The position numbers and the translations under genes are program-made. Shown in pieces: positions 7,098-15,204 of a stretch of DNA of 64,000 bases (its first letter is position 1; every line of letters starts with the position of its first letter). The stretch comes from Mesobacterium_A hydrothermale (GTDB taxonomy: Bacteria > Pseudomonadota > Alphaproteobacteria > Rhodobacterales > Rhodobacteraceae), in NCBI RefSeq assembly GCF_035818635.1, contig NZ_JAYLLH010000002.1:62001-126000 (forward strand), written 5' to 3'. The notes below the pieces were generated by a model. That model was not told the DNA's origin. It saw only the letters and a program-made list of their open reading frames with translations, and made no database searches.

Positions 7098-8891
7098 ATG
7101 ACAACGACAGACGTTGACGCAGAGCGGGAGCGCATGAAGCTCGAGGAAAATCTGGCCAAGGTCGAGGCTTTGTCACAACGCCTGATCACGGCGATGACGC
7201 ATCGAAAGGCCCCCAATGTCGCGCTGAACGGGCCAAGCCCCGATCTCTATTCCAAGGCGGCGCAGGCTTATTGGCAAGAGTGGATGAACAACCCCGCCAA
7301 GATCATCGAGAATCAGATCGAATTCTGGGGCAAATCCGTCACCCATTTCGTCGAGGCGCAGCAGGCGCTGGCCAAGGGCAAGTTGCAGGCCCCCGCCGAT
7401 CCGGGGCCGAAGGACAGCCGGTTCAAGAACCCGCTGTGGGACACCCACCCCTATTTCAATTACGTCAAGCAACAGTACCTCATCAATGCCGAGGCGATCC
7501 GCGACGCGGTCGAGGGGATCGAAGACCTGGACGACAAGGAAAAGCGTCGGTTGCGGTACTTCGCGCAGCAGATCACCGATATGTTCGCGCCGACGAACTT
7601 CCTGGCCACCAACCCCGACGCGCTGCAAAAGGCGGTCGAGACCGAAGGCGAAAGCCTGGTGAAAGGGCTGGAGAACCTGGTTGCCGATCTCGAGGCCAAC
7701 AACGGCGAACTGGTGGTGCGGCTGGCGGATGAAAGCGCGTTCGAGGTGGGGCGCAACATCGCCACCGCCGAGGGCGAGGTGATCTATCGCAACCGGATGA
7801 TGGAACTGATCCAGTACAAGCCCACCACCGAAAAGGTGCGCCAGACCCCGGTGATCCTGTTCCCGCCGTGGATCAACAAGTTCTACATCCTCGACCTGAA
7901 ACCGGAAAACAGCCTGATCCGCTGGATCGTCGACCAGGGCTATACCTTGTTCGTGGTCAGCTGGATCAACCCGGACGAAACCTATCGCGATGTCGGGATG
8001 GACGACTACGTTACCGACGGTTTTCTTGCCGCGATCCGAGAGGTCAAGGCCGTCACCGGCGAGGACAAGGTCAACGCGGTGGCCTATTGCATTGCGGGCA
8101 CCACGCTGCACCTGACGTTGTCGTTGATGAAACAGACCGGCGACAAGTCGGTGAAATCCGCCACCTTCTTCACCGCGCTGACCGATTTCAGCGAGCAGGG
8201 CGAATTCACCCCGTTCCTGCAGGACGATTTCATCGACGGAATCGAAGAAGAGGTGAAGGAGGCCGGGGTGCTGCGCTCGTTCATCCTGGGCCGCACGATG
8301 AGCTTTCTGCGCTCCAACGACCTAATCTACAGCCCGGCGATCCGCAGCTACATGATGGGGGAAACCCCGCCGGCGTTCGACCTGCTGTACTGGAACGGGG
8401 ATGGGGCCAACCTGCCGGGCCGGATGACGGTGGAATATCTGCGCGGCCTGTGCCAGCGCAACGAATTCACAACCACCGGGTTCGACATGCTGGGGCACAA
8501 GTTGCAGATCCGCGATGTGGACGTGCCGATTTTCGCCATTACGACCGAAACCGATCATATCGCGGCGTGGAAAGACTGCTATCGCGGGTTCCAGATGACA
8601 GGCAGCCGGTCCAAGACCTTTGTCCTGGGCCAGTCAGGCCATATCGCCGGGATCGTGAACCCGCCGACCAAGAAGAAATACGGTCACTTCACCAACGAGG
8701 ACCTGAGCCTGTCCGCCGACGATTGGAAAGCGACCGCCGATTTCCACGAAGGCAGTTGGTGGCCGCGCTGGGAAAGCTGGTTGGCGAAGCGGTCTGGCAA
8801 GTGGATTCCGGCGCGCAAGGTGGGTGATTCGGCCCATCCCCCGATTGCACCGGCCCCGGGGACATATGTGCGTATCAAGGCAAGCGTTTGA
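7098..8891 (+). CDS. phaC: Class I poly(R)-hydroxyalkanoate synthase PhaC
   Basis: 597 aa, normal length for class I PhaC. It polymerises (R)-3-hydroxyacyl-CoA, mainly 3-hydroxybutyryl-CoA, on the surface of storage granules. The catalytic triad is visible: Cys331 in the lipase-like box AYCIAGT, Asp486 in ETDHIAAW and His515 in GQSGHIAG. The N-terminal PhaC_N domain (DNPLWDTHP-like stretch, here NPLWDTHPYFNYVKQQY) and ILFPPWINKFYILDLKPENS are also present. The start is the ATG at 7098 (MTTTDVDAERERMKLEENL) behind GGGGGAA; the frame stays open far upstream only as the antisense of phaZ. The phasin gene follows after 132 bases. Confidence 0.96.
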   Translation: MTTTDVDAERERMKLEENLAKVEALSQRLITAMTHRKAPNVALNGPSPDLYSKAAQAYWQEWMNNPAKIIENQIEFWGKSVTHFVEAQQALAKGKLQAPADPGPKDSRFKNPLWDTHPYFNYVKQQYLINAEAIRDAVEGIEDLDDKEKRRLRYFAQQITDMFAPTNFLATNPDALQKAVETEGESLVKGLENLVADLEANNGELVVRLADESAFEVGRNIATAEGEVIYRNRMMELIQYKPTTEKVRQTPVILFPPWINKFYILDLKPENSLIRWIVDQGYTLFVVSWINPDETYRDVGMDDYVTDGFLAAIREVKAVTGEDKVNAVAYCIAGTTLHLTLSLMKQTGDKSVKSATFFTALTDFSEQGEFTPFLQDDFIDGIEEEVKEAGVLRSFILGRTMSFLRSNDLIYSPAIRSYMMGETPPAFDLLYWNGDGANLPGRMTVEYLRGLCQRNEFTTTGFDMLGHKLQIRDVDVPIFAITTETDHIAAWKDCYRGFQMTGSRSKTFVLGQSGHIAGIVNPPTKKKYGHFTNEDLSLSADDWKATADFHEGSWWPRWESWLAKRSGKWIPARKVGDSAHPPIAPAPGTYVRIKASV

Positions 8892-8967
8892 TATATAAGG
8901 GGAAATAATATTTATGCTGCGACGCAGCATAAATCTCTTGAAATGCCGCGTCGCAGAATACATATTC
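8888..8967 (+). promoter_or_regulatory. phaP promoter with PhaR operator
   Basis: TTGATA (8888-8893, overlapping the phaC stop) and TTTATG (8911-8916) are spaced by 17 bases. Directly after lies a palindrome spanning 8911-8933 (TTTATGCTGC-GAC-GCAGCATAAA) with CTGC-GAC-GCAG at its centre (8917-8927). A repressor bound there would cover the -10 and start site. A second short repeat, GAATA-CA-TATTC (8956-8967), lies downstream. This fits the known role of PhaR as phasin-gene repressor released by binding to granules; the promoter itself is inferred. Confidence 0.6.
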
Positions 8968-9023
8968 TTCGCAGATGCAGAACGCGGGGTGGGCCCGCGC
9001 AGCAGATCAAAGGAATTACGAAG

Positions 9024-9473
9024 ATGGCAAAGACCCAAGACGTCACCGCGATGCTGAAAGACATGATGGGCGCTTTCCCCGTCGACACCAAGGCAATGGA
9101 AGACGCGTTCAAGACCACCGCGACGCTGAATGAAAAGCTGTCCGGCGTGGCTCTGGAAGCCGCTGAAAAGTCGACCGAACTGTCGGCCAAGTGGGCGATG
9201 GACACCCTGACCAAGATTGGTGAGATGTCGAAAGCCAAGGCAGAGCCGGCCGACTACGCAAAAGCCATGACCGATTTCGCTTCGGCCCAGGCAGAAGTGG
9301 CGACCGAAAACATGGCAGCTTTCGCCGAGATCGCCAAGAAGGTCCAGATGGACACCGTGGAACTGATGATGGCAGCGGGCAAGGACATGTCGGAAGACGC
9401 GACCGCCGCAGTCAAGAAGGCCACCGAAGACATGACCACGGCTGCCAAGAAGGCAACCGCCGCCGCGAAGTAA
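9024..9473 (+). CDS. phaP: Phasin, polyhydroxyalkanoate granule-associated protein PhaP
   Basis: 149 aa, start ATG 9024 behind AAAGGAAT. The protein is rich in Ala, Lys, Glu and Met and is predicted to be nearly all amphipathic helix (e.g. LNEKLSGVALEAAEKSTELS). It ends in a lysine/alanine-rich tail (MTTAAKKATAAAK) typical of phasins. It has no signal peptide or membrane span. Phasins coat PHA granules, limit their size and prevent coalescence. It lies between phaC and phaR, is preceded by a PhaR-type operator and is followed by a strong terminator, so it is probably a highly expressed single-gene transcript. Confidence 0.92.
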   Translation: MAKTQDVTAMLKDMMGAFPVDTKAMEDAFKTTATLNEKLSGVALEAAEKSTELSAKWAMDTLTKIGEMSKAKAEPADYAKAMTDFASAQAEVATENMAAFAEIAKKVQMDTVELMMAAGKDMSEDATAAVKKATEDMTTAAKKATAAAK

Positions 9474-9526
9474 GCGGTACTTAAAAGTACGGCGCCTTCC
9501 TCCTCCCAACTTGGCGCTGTCAAAAA

Positions 9527-9556
9527 GACCGGGTCCCTCGGGGCCCGGTTTTCTTG
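9527..9556 (+). terminator. Intrinsic terminator of phaP
   Basis: Stem ACCGGGTCCC-tcg-GGGCCCGGT with one G-T pair (about 9528-9549), followed by TTTTC. It lies 54 bases after the phaP stop and separates it from phaR. Confidence 0.8.
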
Positions 9557-9611
9557 TGTCCGGACCTCTGTTGCAGGTCACAAGGCCGCAGGTGCAGCGA
9601 ATGCTTTCTTT

Positions 9612-9651
9612 TTGCGCTGCATGCGCATAGGATTTGCTGCAGCGCTGCATT
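9612..9651. promoter_or_regulatory. TGC-rich palindromes before phaR (autoregulation candidate)
   Basis: The stretch contains GCGCTGCATGCGC (9614-9626) and a perfect 12-bp palindrome TGCAGCGCTGCA (9638-9649). Both are built from the CTGC/GCAG units found at the phaC and phaP boxes. They end 15 bases before the phaR start, where a bound protein would block transcription or translation initiation. PhaR autoregulation is known in related bacteria; binding here is inferred. Confidence 0.5.
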
Positions 9652-9665
9652 CCGGGGAGGATAAA

Positions 9666-10211
9666 TTGGCAGAGACTGATAAACCGCTGCTGATCAAGCG
9701 TTACGCAAGTCGCCGTCTGTACAACACCGAGACCAGTGACTACGTGACCCTTGAAGATATTGCAGGCTTCATCCGCGATGGTCGCGAAGTGACCATTGTT
9801 GACTTGAAATCGGGTGACGACCTGACCCGTCAATACCTGTTGCAGATCATTGCAGAGCACGAAAGCCGGGGCGAGAATGTCTTGCCGATCAACGTTCTGA
9901 CGGATCTCGTGCGCAGCTACACCACGCAGGCCACCTCCAGCGTGCCGCAGTTCCTCGCTGCCAGCTTCGAAATGTTCCGGGACAGCCAGTCAAAGTGGAT
10001 GGACACGATGAACAGTGCCAACCCGATGGCCAAGCTGCCCGGGTTCGAAGCGATTCAGGCTCAGCAAGAGGCGTTTCTGAAGGCAATGACCGGCGGCATG
10101 GCGGCCACGTCAGGCCCCGCGGTCAAGGAAGAGGACGACAAGAGCGACCTCGACGATATCCGCAAACAACTGTCTGCCTTGCAGGACAAGCTGTCGAAGA
10201 TGAACAAGTGA
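9666..10211 (+). CDS. phaR: Polyhydroxyalkanoate synthesis repressor PhaR
   Basis: 181 aa using a TTG start at 9666 preceded by GGGGAGG five bases upstream. The resulting N-terminus, (M)AETDKPLLIKRYASRRLYNT, is that of PhaR. ATG codons at 9612 and 9621 lack a ribosome binding site and lie inside the TGC-rich operator, so they are rejected. The N-terminal PHB/PHA accumulation DNA-binding domain (about residues 8-70: KRYASRRLYNTETSDYVTLE) is followed by the regulator domain (VLPINVLTDLVRSY). The C-terminus is a coiled coil (LDDIRKQLSALQDKLSKM). PhaR represses phaP and itself and is titrated by nascent PHA granules. Confidence 0.93.
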   Translation: MAETDKPLLIKRYASRRLYNTETSDYVTLEDIAGFIRDGREVTIVDLKSGDDLTRQYLLQIIAEHESRGENVLPINVLTDLVRSYTTQATSSVPQFLAASFEMFRDSQSKWMDTMNSANPMAKLPGFEAIQAQQEAFLKAMTGGMAATSGPAVKEEDDKSDLDDIRKQLSALQDKLSKMNK

Positions 10212-10295
10212 TCTGACCCTGCGGTCGCCGCGTGCCCTGGTCGTAGACCGGGTGCCGACCGGGCAGGGGGATGACGGATCCAGATGCCCAAAACA

Positions 10296-10321
10296 AAAGG
10301 CCCCGAACGTCGGGGCCTTTG
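10296..10321. terminator. Bidirectional terminator between phaR and the DegT-type gene
   Basis: Perfect stem AAAGGCCCCG-aacgt-CGGGGCCTTT (10296-10320), with A-rich flank on one side and TTTG on the other. It can serve the two convergent genes. Confidence 0.85.
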
Positions 10322-10343
10322 TCAGTTCATGGCGTGCGGACGG

Positions 10344-11552
10344 TCACGTACCGTAGGCGCGAACCGGCTCCATCACGTCACTGGCCGCTTCCAGCAACGC
10401 TTCGGCCACTTCGGTGCAGTCCTCGACGGTCAGGCGCGCGGGCAGGCGCGTGTCGCAGGCACGCATCAGCATGGCACGGGTCTGCGGCAGTTCGGGCATT
10501 TCCGGCAGGAACTGCCAGTTCCAATAGGCGCGGGCATTGTCGGTGTGCATTCCGAAGACCTGAACCTTGACGCCACGGGCCTCAGCCGCCGCGGCAAAGG
10601 CGCGAACCTCGTCATCGCTCATGTCGACAAGATTGAATTGCAGCGAATCTGGTGCCCGGTCTTCCGGCCCCAGTTTCTCGGGCACGGAAATCCACGGGCT
10701 TTGGTTGATCAGCGCCGCCACGTGATCATGGTTGCGGCGACCATCGGCCACGCGCTGCGCCACGCGCGGCAGTTGCGGACGGATCACCGCCGCCGACAGG
10801 TTCGACATACGCAGGTTGTACAGCGGCAACTTGTTCTGCCAGCGGGCAAAGGCTTGCTCCAGGTCCGGGGCGTTTTCGCCGCGCGGGCCTTTATGTTTTT
10901 TCCAGTTATGTTCATAGGCGCCCGACAGGATCACCGCGCGAGCCACCACATCGGCGTCGTTGGTGATCAGGATGCCGCCTTCGCCCGCGTTCACCAGCTT
11001 GTAGCTCTGGAAGCTGAAGCAGCCGATCTTGCCGATCGTCCCGATCTTCTGCCCATGCCAGGTGGTGCCCAGCGAATGCGCCGCGTCCTCGATCACCGGG
11101 ATATTGCGGGCATCACACAGCGCCATGATCGCGTCCATGTCCGAGGTGTGGCCGCGCATGTGGCTGATGATCACCGCCTGAACGCTGTCCAGCTTGGCCG
11201 CGAAGTCGGCCATGTCGACGCGATAGTTCTGGCCCACTTCGCACAGAACCGGGACGCAATCCGCATGCACAACAGACGACGGCACCGCGGCAAAGGTGAA
11301 CCCGGGCAGCAGAACCCGCGCATCGCGCGGCAGCCCCAGCGCCTTCAGCGACAGAAACAGCGCGGCCGAGCAGGATGAAACCGCCAGCGCGTACTTGACC
11401 CCCATCAGTTCGGCGAATTCCGCCTCCAGAAGCGATACCGGCGCGTTTTCCGGCGCGGTATAGCGGAACAGATCGCCCGAGGACAGCAGCGCGTCAATCG
11501 TGTCGCGGGCCTCGGCCGGGATGGCCTCTGCGTCGTGCATGTTGGGGATCAT
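10344..11552 (-). CDS. DegT/DnrJ/EryC1/StrS-family PLP-dependent aminotransferase
   Basis: 402 aa. Fold type I aminotransferase of the sugar-aminotransferase class, using PLP. Hallmarks: AVSSCSAALFLSLKALGL (cofactor phosphate region), VIEDAAHSLGT (Asp that contacts PLP nitrogen) and the Schiff-base lysine Lys185 in SFQSYKLVNAGEGG. These enzymes usually make amino sugars for polysaccharides or antibiotics, but no nucleotide-sugar genes are nearby, so the substrate is unknown. It is convergent with phaR and 115 bases downstream of the PuuB-like gene on the same strand. The ATG at 11552 is used; MHDAEA slightly inside is an alternative. Confidence 0.85.
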   Translation of the reverse strand: MIPNMHDAEAIPAEARDTIDALLSSGDLFRYTAPENAPVSLLEAEFAELMGVKYALAVSSCSAALFLSLKALGLPRDARVLLPGFTFAAVPSSVVHADCVPVLCEVGQNYRVDMADFAAKLDSVQAVIISHMRGHTSDMDAIMALCDARNIPVIEDAAHSLGTTWHGQKIGTIGKIGCFSFQSYKLVNAGEGGILITNDADVVARAVILSGAYEHNWKKHKGPRGENAPDLEQAFARWQNKLPLYNLRMSNLSAAVIRPQLPRVAQRVADGRRNHDHVAALINQSPWISVPEKLGPEDRAPDSLQFNLVDMSDDEVRAFAAAAEARGVKVQVFGMHTDNARAYWNWQFLPEMPELPQTRAMLMRACDTRLPARLTVEDCTEVAEALLEAASDVMEPVRAYGT

Positions 11553-11560
11553 ATTTGGCT

Positions 11561-11591
11561 TTCCTTAATTCCATCTTTGAAAATACTTAAG
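11561..11591 (-). repeat. Dispersed ATATTT-type element, degenerate copy 3
   Basis: On the minus strand this reads AAGTATTTTCAAAGATGGAA, close to GAGTATTTTCGGAAAGATGA at 59600. There is no hairpin. It lies directly upstream of the DegT-type gene start. Confidence 0.4.
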
Positions 11592-11667
11592 CAATCAGCA
11601 GGTAACAGCCAAGTGAAATCTGCAGGCGTTTGGCGGATTGCTGCGCATCATCTTGTGGTTTGTGTCC

Positions 11668-12972
11668 TCAGATCCCCAGCTTGTCGCGCATCGCGAACCA
11701 GCTCATCGCCAGCGCCAGCAGCGGGGTACGCAACCCCGGCCCGCCGGGGAAGGGGATCGACGGAATGGCGGCCATGGTGTCGAACCCGTCCGACTGCCCG
11801 CGCACCGCTTCGGCCAGCAGCATGCCCGAATGCACCGCCGTACCCACCCCGTGCCCGGAATAGCCCGACGCGGACAGGATATTCGGCCCCACCCGTGCCA
11901 GATAGGGCAGGCGTTTGGCAGTGATCGCCAGCGTGCCGCCCCAGGCATGGCTGATCGCCACGTCCGTCAACTGCGGAAAGATTTCCAACATCGGTTTGCG
12001 CACCTTGGCAGCGATATCGGCCGGGAACTTGTAGCCATAGCTTTCGCCGCCGCCAAACAACAGCCGCCCGTCATGCGACAGCCGGAAGTAATTGATGACA
12101 AATCGCGAATCCGCGACAGCCACGTCTTTGGTCAACACCTCGTTCACCCGCTCGCCCAGCGGTTCGGTCGCGGCGACAAAGTTGTTGATCGGCATCACCC
12201 GCGCCGCCACCTTGCGGTTCAGCCCACCCAGATAGCCATTGCCCGCAAGGATCACGTGCTCGGCCATCACCCGGCCCTGGTCGCACCGCACCTGCGCCGG
12301 ACGGCCCGGGGCGATGTGATGCACATGGGTGCCCTCGTGAATGACGGCGCCCGCCGCCACCGCCGCCTGCGCCAGCCCCTGCGCCAGCCGCAGCGGGTGC
12401 AGATGGCCCGCATCCCAATCGACGATCCCGCCCTTGTAATCGGGCGACGGGCAAAGTGCATGACAGGCGTCTGCATCCAGCGGCTCAACGTGGTCATAGC
12501 CATAGTGCGTCGACAGGTGTTCGGCATAACGATGCAGGTCCGCCACCTCGTCGGGCCGTGATCCGGTCCAGGCCACGCCGGGACGCAGGTAACAGTCGAT
12601 CCCATGCACATCCACCAGCCGCTTGACCAGCGCCTTGGCGTCCTCGCCCAGGTCCCACAGCCGGTGCGCGGCATCGCGACCCAGCATCTTTTCCAGCTTT
12701 TGCTGGTCGACCCGCTGTCCGCCACCCAGTTGACCGCCATTGCGGCCAGAGGCGCCAAATCCCACGCGATGCGCCTCGACCACGACAACCCGGACGCCCG
12801 CCTGCGCCAGATGCAACGCCGCCGACAGACCGGTGTACCCCGCGCCGACAACACAGACATCCGCCCGCACCTCTCCGCGCACCGGATCGAACGCGGGCAT
12901 CTCCAGCCCGGTCTCGGCATACCAACTGCGCGGATATTCTCCGCGGCGGTCATTGGAAAACAGCAGGTTCAA
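11668..12972 (-). CDS. puuB: FAD-dependent oxidoreductase, PuuB-like (gamma-glutamylputrescine oxidase type)
   Basis: 434 aa, DAO-type FAD oxidoreductase. The N-terminus SWYAETGLEMPAFDPVRGEV resembles PuuB/OrdL proteins, followed by the FAD-binding fingerprint CVVGAGYTGLSAALHLA (about residues 40-56) and ASGRNGGQLGGGQR. The C-terminal SASGYSGHGVGTAVHSG is the second FAD-contacting motif. PuuB oxidises gamma-glutamyl-polyamine to the aldehyde with release of ammonia and peroxide. The context of two glutamine-synthetase-like genes and an amidotransferase supports a gamma-glutamylated-amine route; the actual amine is not certain. The ATG at 12972 is followed by a sequence typical of the family. 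Confidence 0.82.
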   Translation of the reverse strand: MNLLFSNDRRGEYPRSWYAETGLEMPAFDPVRGEVRADVCVVGAGYTGLSAALHLAQAGVRVVVVEAHRVGFGASGRNGGQLGGGQRVDQQKLEKMLGRDAAHRLWDLGEDAKALVKRLVDVHGIDCYLRPGVAWTGSRPDEVADLHRYAEHLSTHYGYDHVEPLDADACHALCPSPDYKGGIVDWDAGHLHPLRLAQGLAQAAVAAGAVIHEGTHVHHIAPGRPAQVRCDQGRVMAEHVILAGNGYLGGLNRKVAARVMPINNFVAATEPLGERVNEVLTKDVAVADSRFVINYFRLSHDGRLLFGGGESYGYKFPADIAAKVRKPMLEIFPQLTDVAISHAWGGTLAITAKRLPYLARVGPNILSASGYSGHGVGTAVHSGMLLAEAVRGQSDGFDTMAAIPSIPFPGGPGLRTPLLALAMSWFAMRDKLGI

Positions 12973-12982
12973 GGGCGCGTCC

Positions 12983-13067
12983 TGTTCTTCTTCTGGCGTG
13001 AAATATCCTCGGGGGGTGTGGGGGGCAGACAGCCCCCCACCCGGGTCCGCGCGCGTCGCGCGCGGAC
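12983..13067 (-). repeat. Dispersed hairpin/ATATTT element, copy 4 (puuA-puuB spacer)
   Basis: On the minus strand: a long GC palindrome (13045-13067, arms GTCCGCGCGCG), then hairpin GTGGGGGGC-tgtct-GCCCCCCAC, then GAGGATATTTCACGCCAGAA with an AGAAG tail. The order hairpin-core-purine tail is the same as at 901 and 4544, and it points in the direction of transcription. It splits an otherwise tight operon. Confidence 0.75.
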
Positions 13068-13102
13068 AAGTTCAGCCTGCGCCGCAGGCGCAGACAACCG
13101 GA

Positions 13103-14464
13103 TCAGACGTTCAGCAACAGATGCTCCCGCTCCCAGGGCGAAATCACCTGCAGGAACTCCTCGTATTCCGTCCGCTTGACGATCGAATAGACCCGGGCGA
13201 ATTCCTCGCCCAGCACCGCGTGCAGCGCGGTGCTGGCGTCGAACACGTCCAGCGCCTGGCCCATCACCCGCGGCAGATCGCCAACGCCGTCATAGGCATC
13301 GCCGCGAAATTGCTTCGACGGCCGCAATTCGTTCTTCAGCCCGAGATAGCCGCAAGCCAGCGACGCCGCGATCCCCAGGTAGGGGTTGCAGTCCATTCCG
13401 GCCAGCCGGTTTTCCACCCGGCGGGACGACGGGCCGGACAGCGGAATCCGGATCCCCGTGGTGCGGTTGTCGCGGCCCCATTCCAGGTTGATCGGCGCGG
13501 CGTGGTCGCGCACGTAGCGGCGATAGCTGTTGACATAGGGTGCCAGCACGGCGACGGCGGCGGGCAGGTGGATCTGCAATCCGCCGATAAAGTTGTAGAA
13601 CGCGTCGGTTTCGCCGCCTTGCGGTCCGGAAAAGATGTTCCGCCCGGTCTCCAGGTCCATCACCGAATGGTGGATGTGCATGGCGCTGCCGGGTTCCTGC
13701 GCGATCGGCTTGGCCATGAAGGTGGCAAAACAGTTGTGCCGCAGCGCCGCCTCGCGGATCAGGCGTTTGAAATAGAACACCTCGTCCGCCAGCTTTACCG
13801 GGTCACCATGCAGCAGGTTGATTTCCAGCTGACCGGCCCCGCCTTCCTGGGTGATGCCGTCGATCTCGAACCCCTGTGCCTCGGCAAAGTCATAGATGTC
13901 GTCGATCACCGGGCCGAATTCGTCCACGGCGGTCATCGAATAGGCCTGTCGCGCGGCGGCCGGACGGCCTGACCGGCCCATCATCGGCTCGATTTCCTTG
14001 GCCGGGTCCAGGTTGCGCGCGACCAGGAAAAACTCCATCTCCGGTGCCACGACCGGTTCCCAGCCTTCCTTGCGGTACATCTCGACGACCCGTTTCAGAA
14101 CGTTGCGCGGCGCGCAGGGAATGGGCAGGCCCTTGCGGTCGTACGCGTCGTGGATCACCTGCAACGTCCAGTCGCCCGTCCAGGGCGCGGCGGTGGCGGT
14201 GGTCAGGTCCGGGCGCAGGATCATGTCGCGCTCGATAAACCCTTCGTCCTCGTCGGCGGCTTCGCCCCAGTCGCCGGTGATGGTTTGGTAGAAGATCGAG
14301 TCCGGCAGATGGAAATATTCCTGCCGGATGAACTTCGATGCCGGCACCGCCTTGCCCCGGGCGATCCCGGGCAGGTCGGCGATCACGCATTCCACCTCGT
14401 CCAGGCGGCGGCCTTCCAGATAGGCTTGCGCCGCTTCGGGCAGTTGAGTCATCCAGTCGCTCAT
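13103..14464 (-). CDS. puuA: Glutamine synthetase-family protein, gamma-glutamylputrescine synthetase-like (PuuA)
   Basis: 453 aa. Glutamine-synthetase fold: N-terminal beta-grasp domain (VECVIADLPGIARGKAVPAS), then the catalytic domain with VAPEMEFFLVA, GGAGQLEINLLHGD and MHIHHSVMD, which supply the metal and ATP ligands. NRTTGIRIPLSGPSSRRVENR and the NPYL motif follow. The lack of the adenylylation tail and the PuuA-like N-terminus favour ligation of glutamate to an amine over true glutamine synthesis. It overlaps the amidotransferase gene upstream by 4 bases (ATGA at 14461-14464). A second member of the family lies two genes upstream. Confidence 0.85.
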   Translation of the reverse strand: MSDWMTQLPEAAQAYLEGRRLDEVECVIADLPGIARGKAVPASKFIRQEYFHLPDSIFYQTITGDWGEAADEDEGFIERDMILRPDLTTATAAPWTGDWTLQVIHDAYDRKGLPIPCAPRNVLKRVVEMYRKEGWEPVVAPEMEFFLVARNLDPAKEIEPMMGRSGRPAAARQAYSMTAVDEFGPVIDDIYDFAEAQGFEIDGITQEGGAGQLEINLLHGDPVKLADEVFYFKRLIREAALRHNCFATFMAKPIAQEPGSAMHIHHSVMDLETGRNIFSGPQGGETDAFYNFIGGLQIHLPAAVAVLAPYVNSYRRYVRDHAAPINLEWGRDNRTTGIRIPLSGPSSRRVENRLAGMDCNPYLGIAASLACGYLGLKNELRPSKQFRGDAYDGVGDLPRVMGQALDVFDASTALHAVLGEEFARVYSIVKRTEYEEFLQVISPWEREHLLLNV

Positions 14465-15144
14465 GAAATGCGCCTTTCGGTAAAGAAGCGGGCGAACTGA
14501 TCGGCCAGCACGCGGGAATCCAGCGGGGTGCCAAGCGCATCGCGCGCCGCCTGCAACCTGTCGTCGGGCACCACGCCCTTGCCGCGCAGATCGATCAGAC
14601 TTGAAATGAATTCGTCGCCGAACTCCGGATGCGGCTGCACCGTGTAGGCATGGCCGGGGTAAAGCAGCGCGGCATAGCGGCAGAAATCGTTGCTGGCCAC
14701 GACCTCGGCGCCCTCGGGCGGGGTGATGACCTGATCCTGATGCCAGGCGTTGACCACTTTTTCCCCGTCGGGAAAGGCATAGCTTTGCGGCCCGACAGCC
14801 CAGCCGCCGGGGAATTTCTCGACCCGCCCGCCCAGGGCCTTGGCGATGATCTGATGGCCGAAACAGACCCCGACAAGGGGCCGGCCCGAGGCATAGATGT
14901 CGCGGATCAGCTGTTCCAGTGGCGGCAACCAGTCGTGGTCTTCATAGACCCCGTGTTTGGACCCGGTGATGAGCCAGCCGTCAGCTTCGTGCGGGCCTTC
15001 GGGGAACACCCCGTCGACCACGCGCCAGGCCTGAAAGTCAAATCCGTTGCCGTCCAGAAGGCGGGCAAACATTTCAGGGTATTCGCCACTGCTGGCCACA
15101 AGGCTTTCCGGGGCCAGCCCGGTTTGCAATATTCCGATTTTCAT
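14461..15144 (-). CDS. Class I glutamine amidotransferase (possible gamma-glutamyl hydrolase of the pathway)
   Basis: 227 aa, complete GATase-1 domain. The nucleophile Cys94 is in the elbow PLVGVCFGHQ, and His171 and Glu173 of the triad are in VQPHPEF. There is no fused synthetase domain, so it acts alone or with a partner. Between two glutamine-synthetase-like genes and next to a PuuB-like oxidase, a role in releasing glutamate from a gamma-glutamyl intermediate (as PuuD does) is plausible, although the sequence is more like GMP-synthase-type amidotransferases than PuuD. Translation is coupled to puuA. Confidence 0.83.
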   Translation of the reverse strand: MKIGILQTGLAPESLVASSGEYPEMFARLLDGNGFDFQAWRVVDGVFPEGPHEADGWLITGSKHGVYEDHDWLPPLEQLIRDIYASGRPLVGVCFGHQIIAKALGGRVEKFPGGWAVGPQSYAFPDGEKVVNAWHQDQVITPPEGAEVVASNDFCRYAALLYPGHAYTVQPHPEFGDEFISSLIDLRGKGVVPDDRLQAARDALGTPLDSRVLADQFARFFTERRIS

Positions 15145-15204
15145 GAAGCACCGGAGGTTTGAAGGATACGTGAAAGGTAATGGTCCGCCGCGCGCGCGGC
15201 AAGA

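Noticed and set aside
9024..9473. Phasin upstream extension to 8943
   Set aside because: The extra 27 codons (Arg-rich) run through the operator region; the ATG at 9024 has an AGGA site and the usual phasin start.
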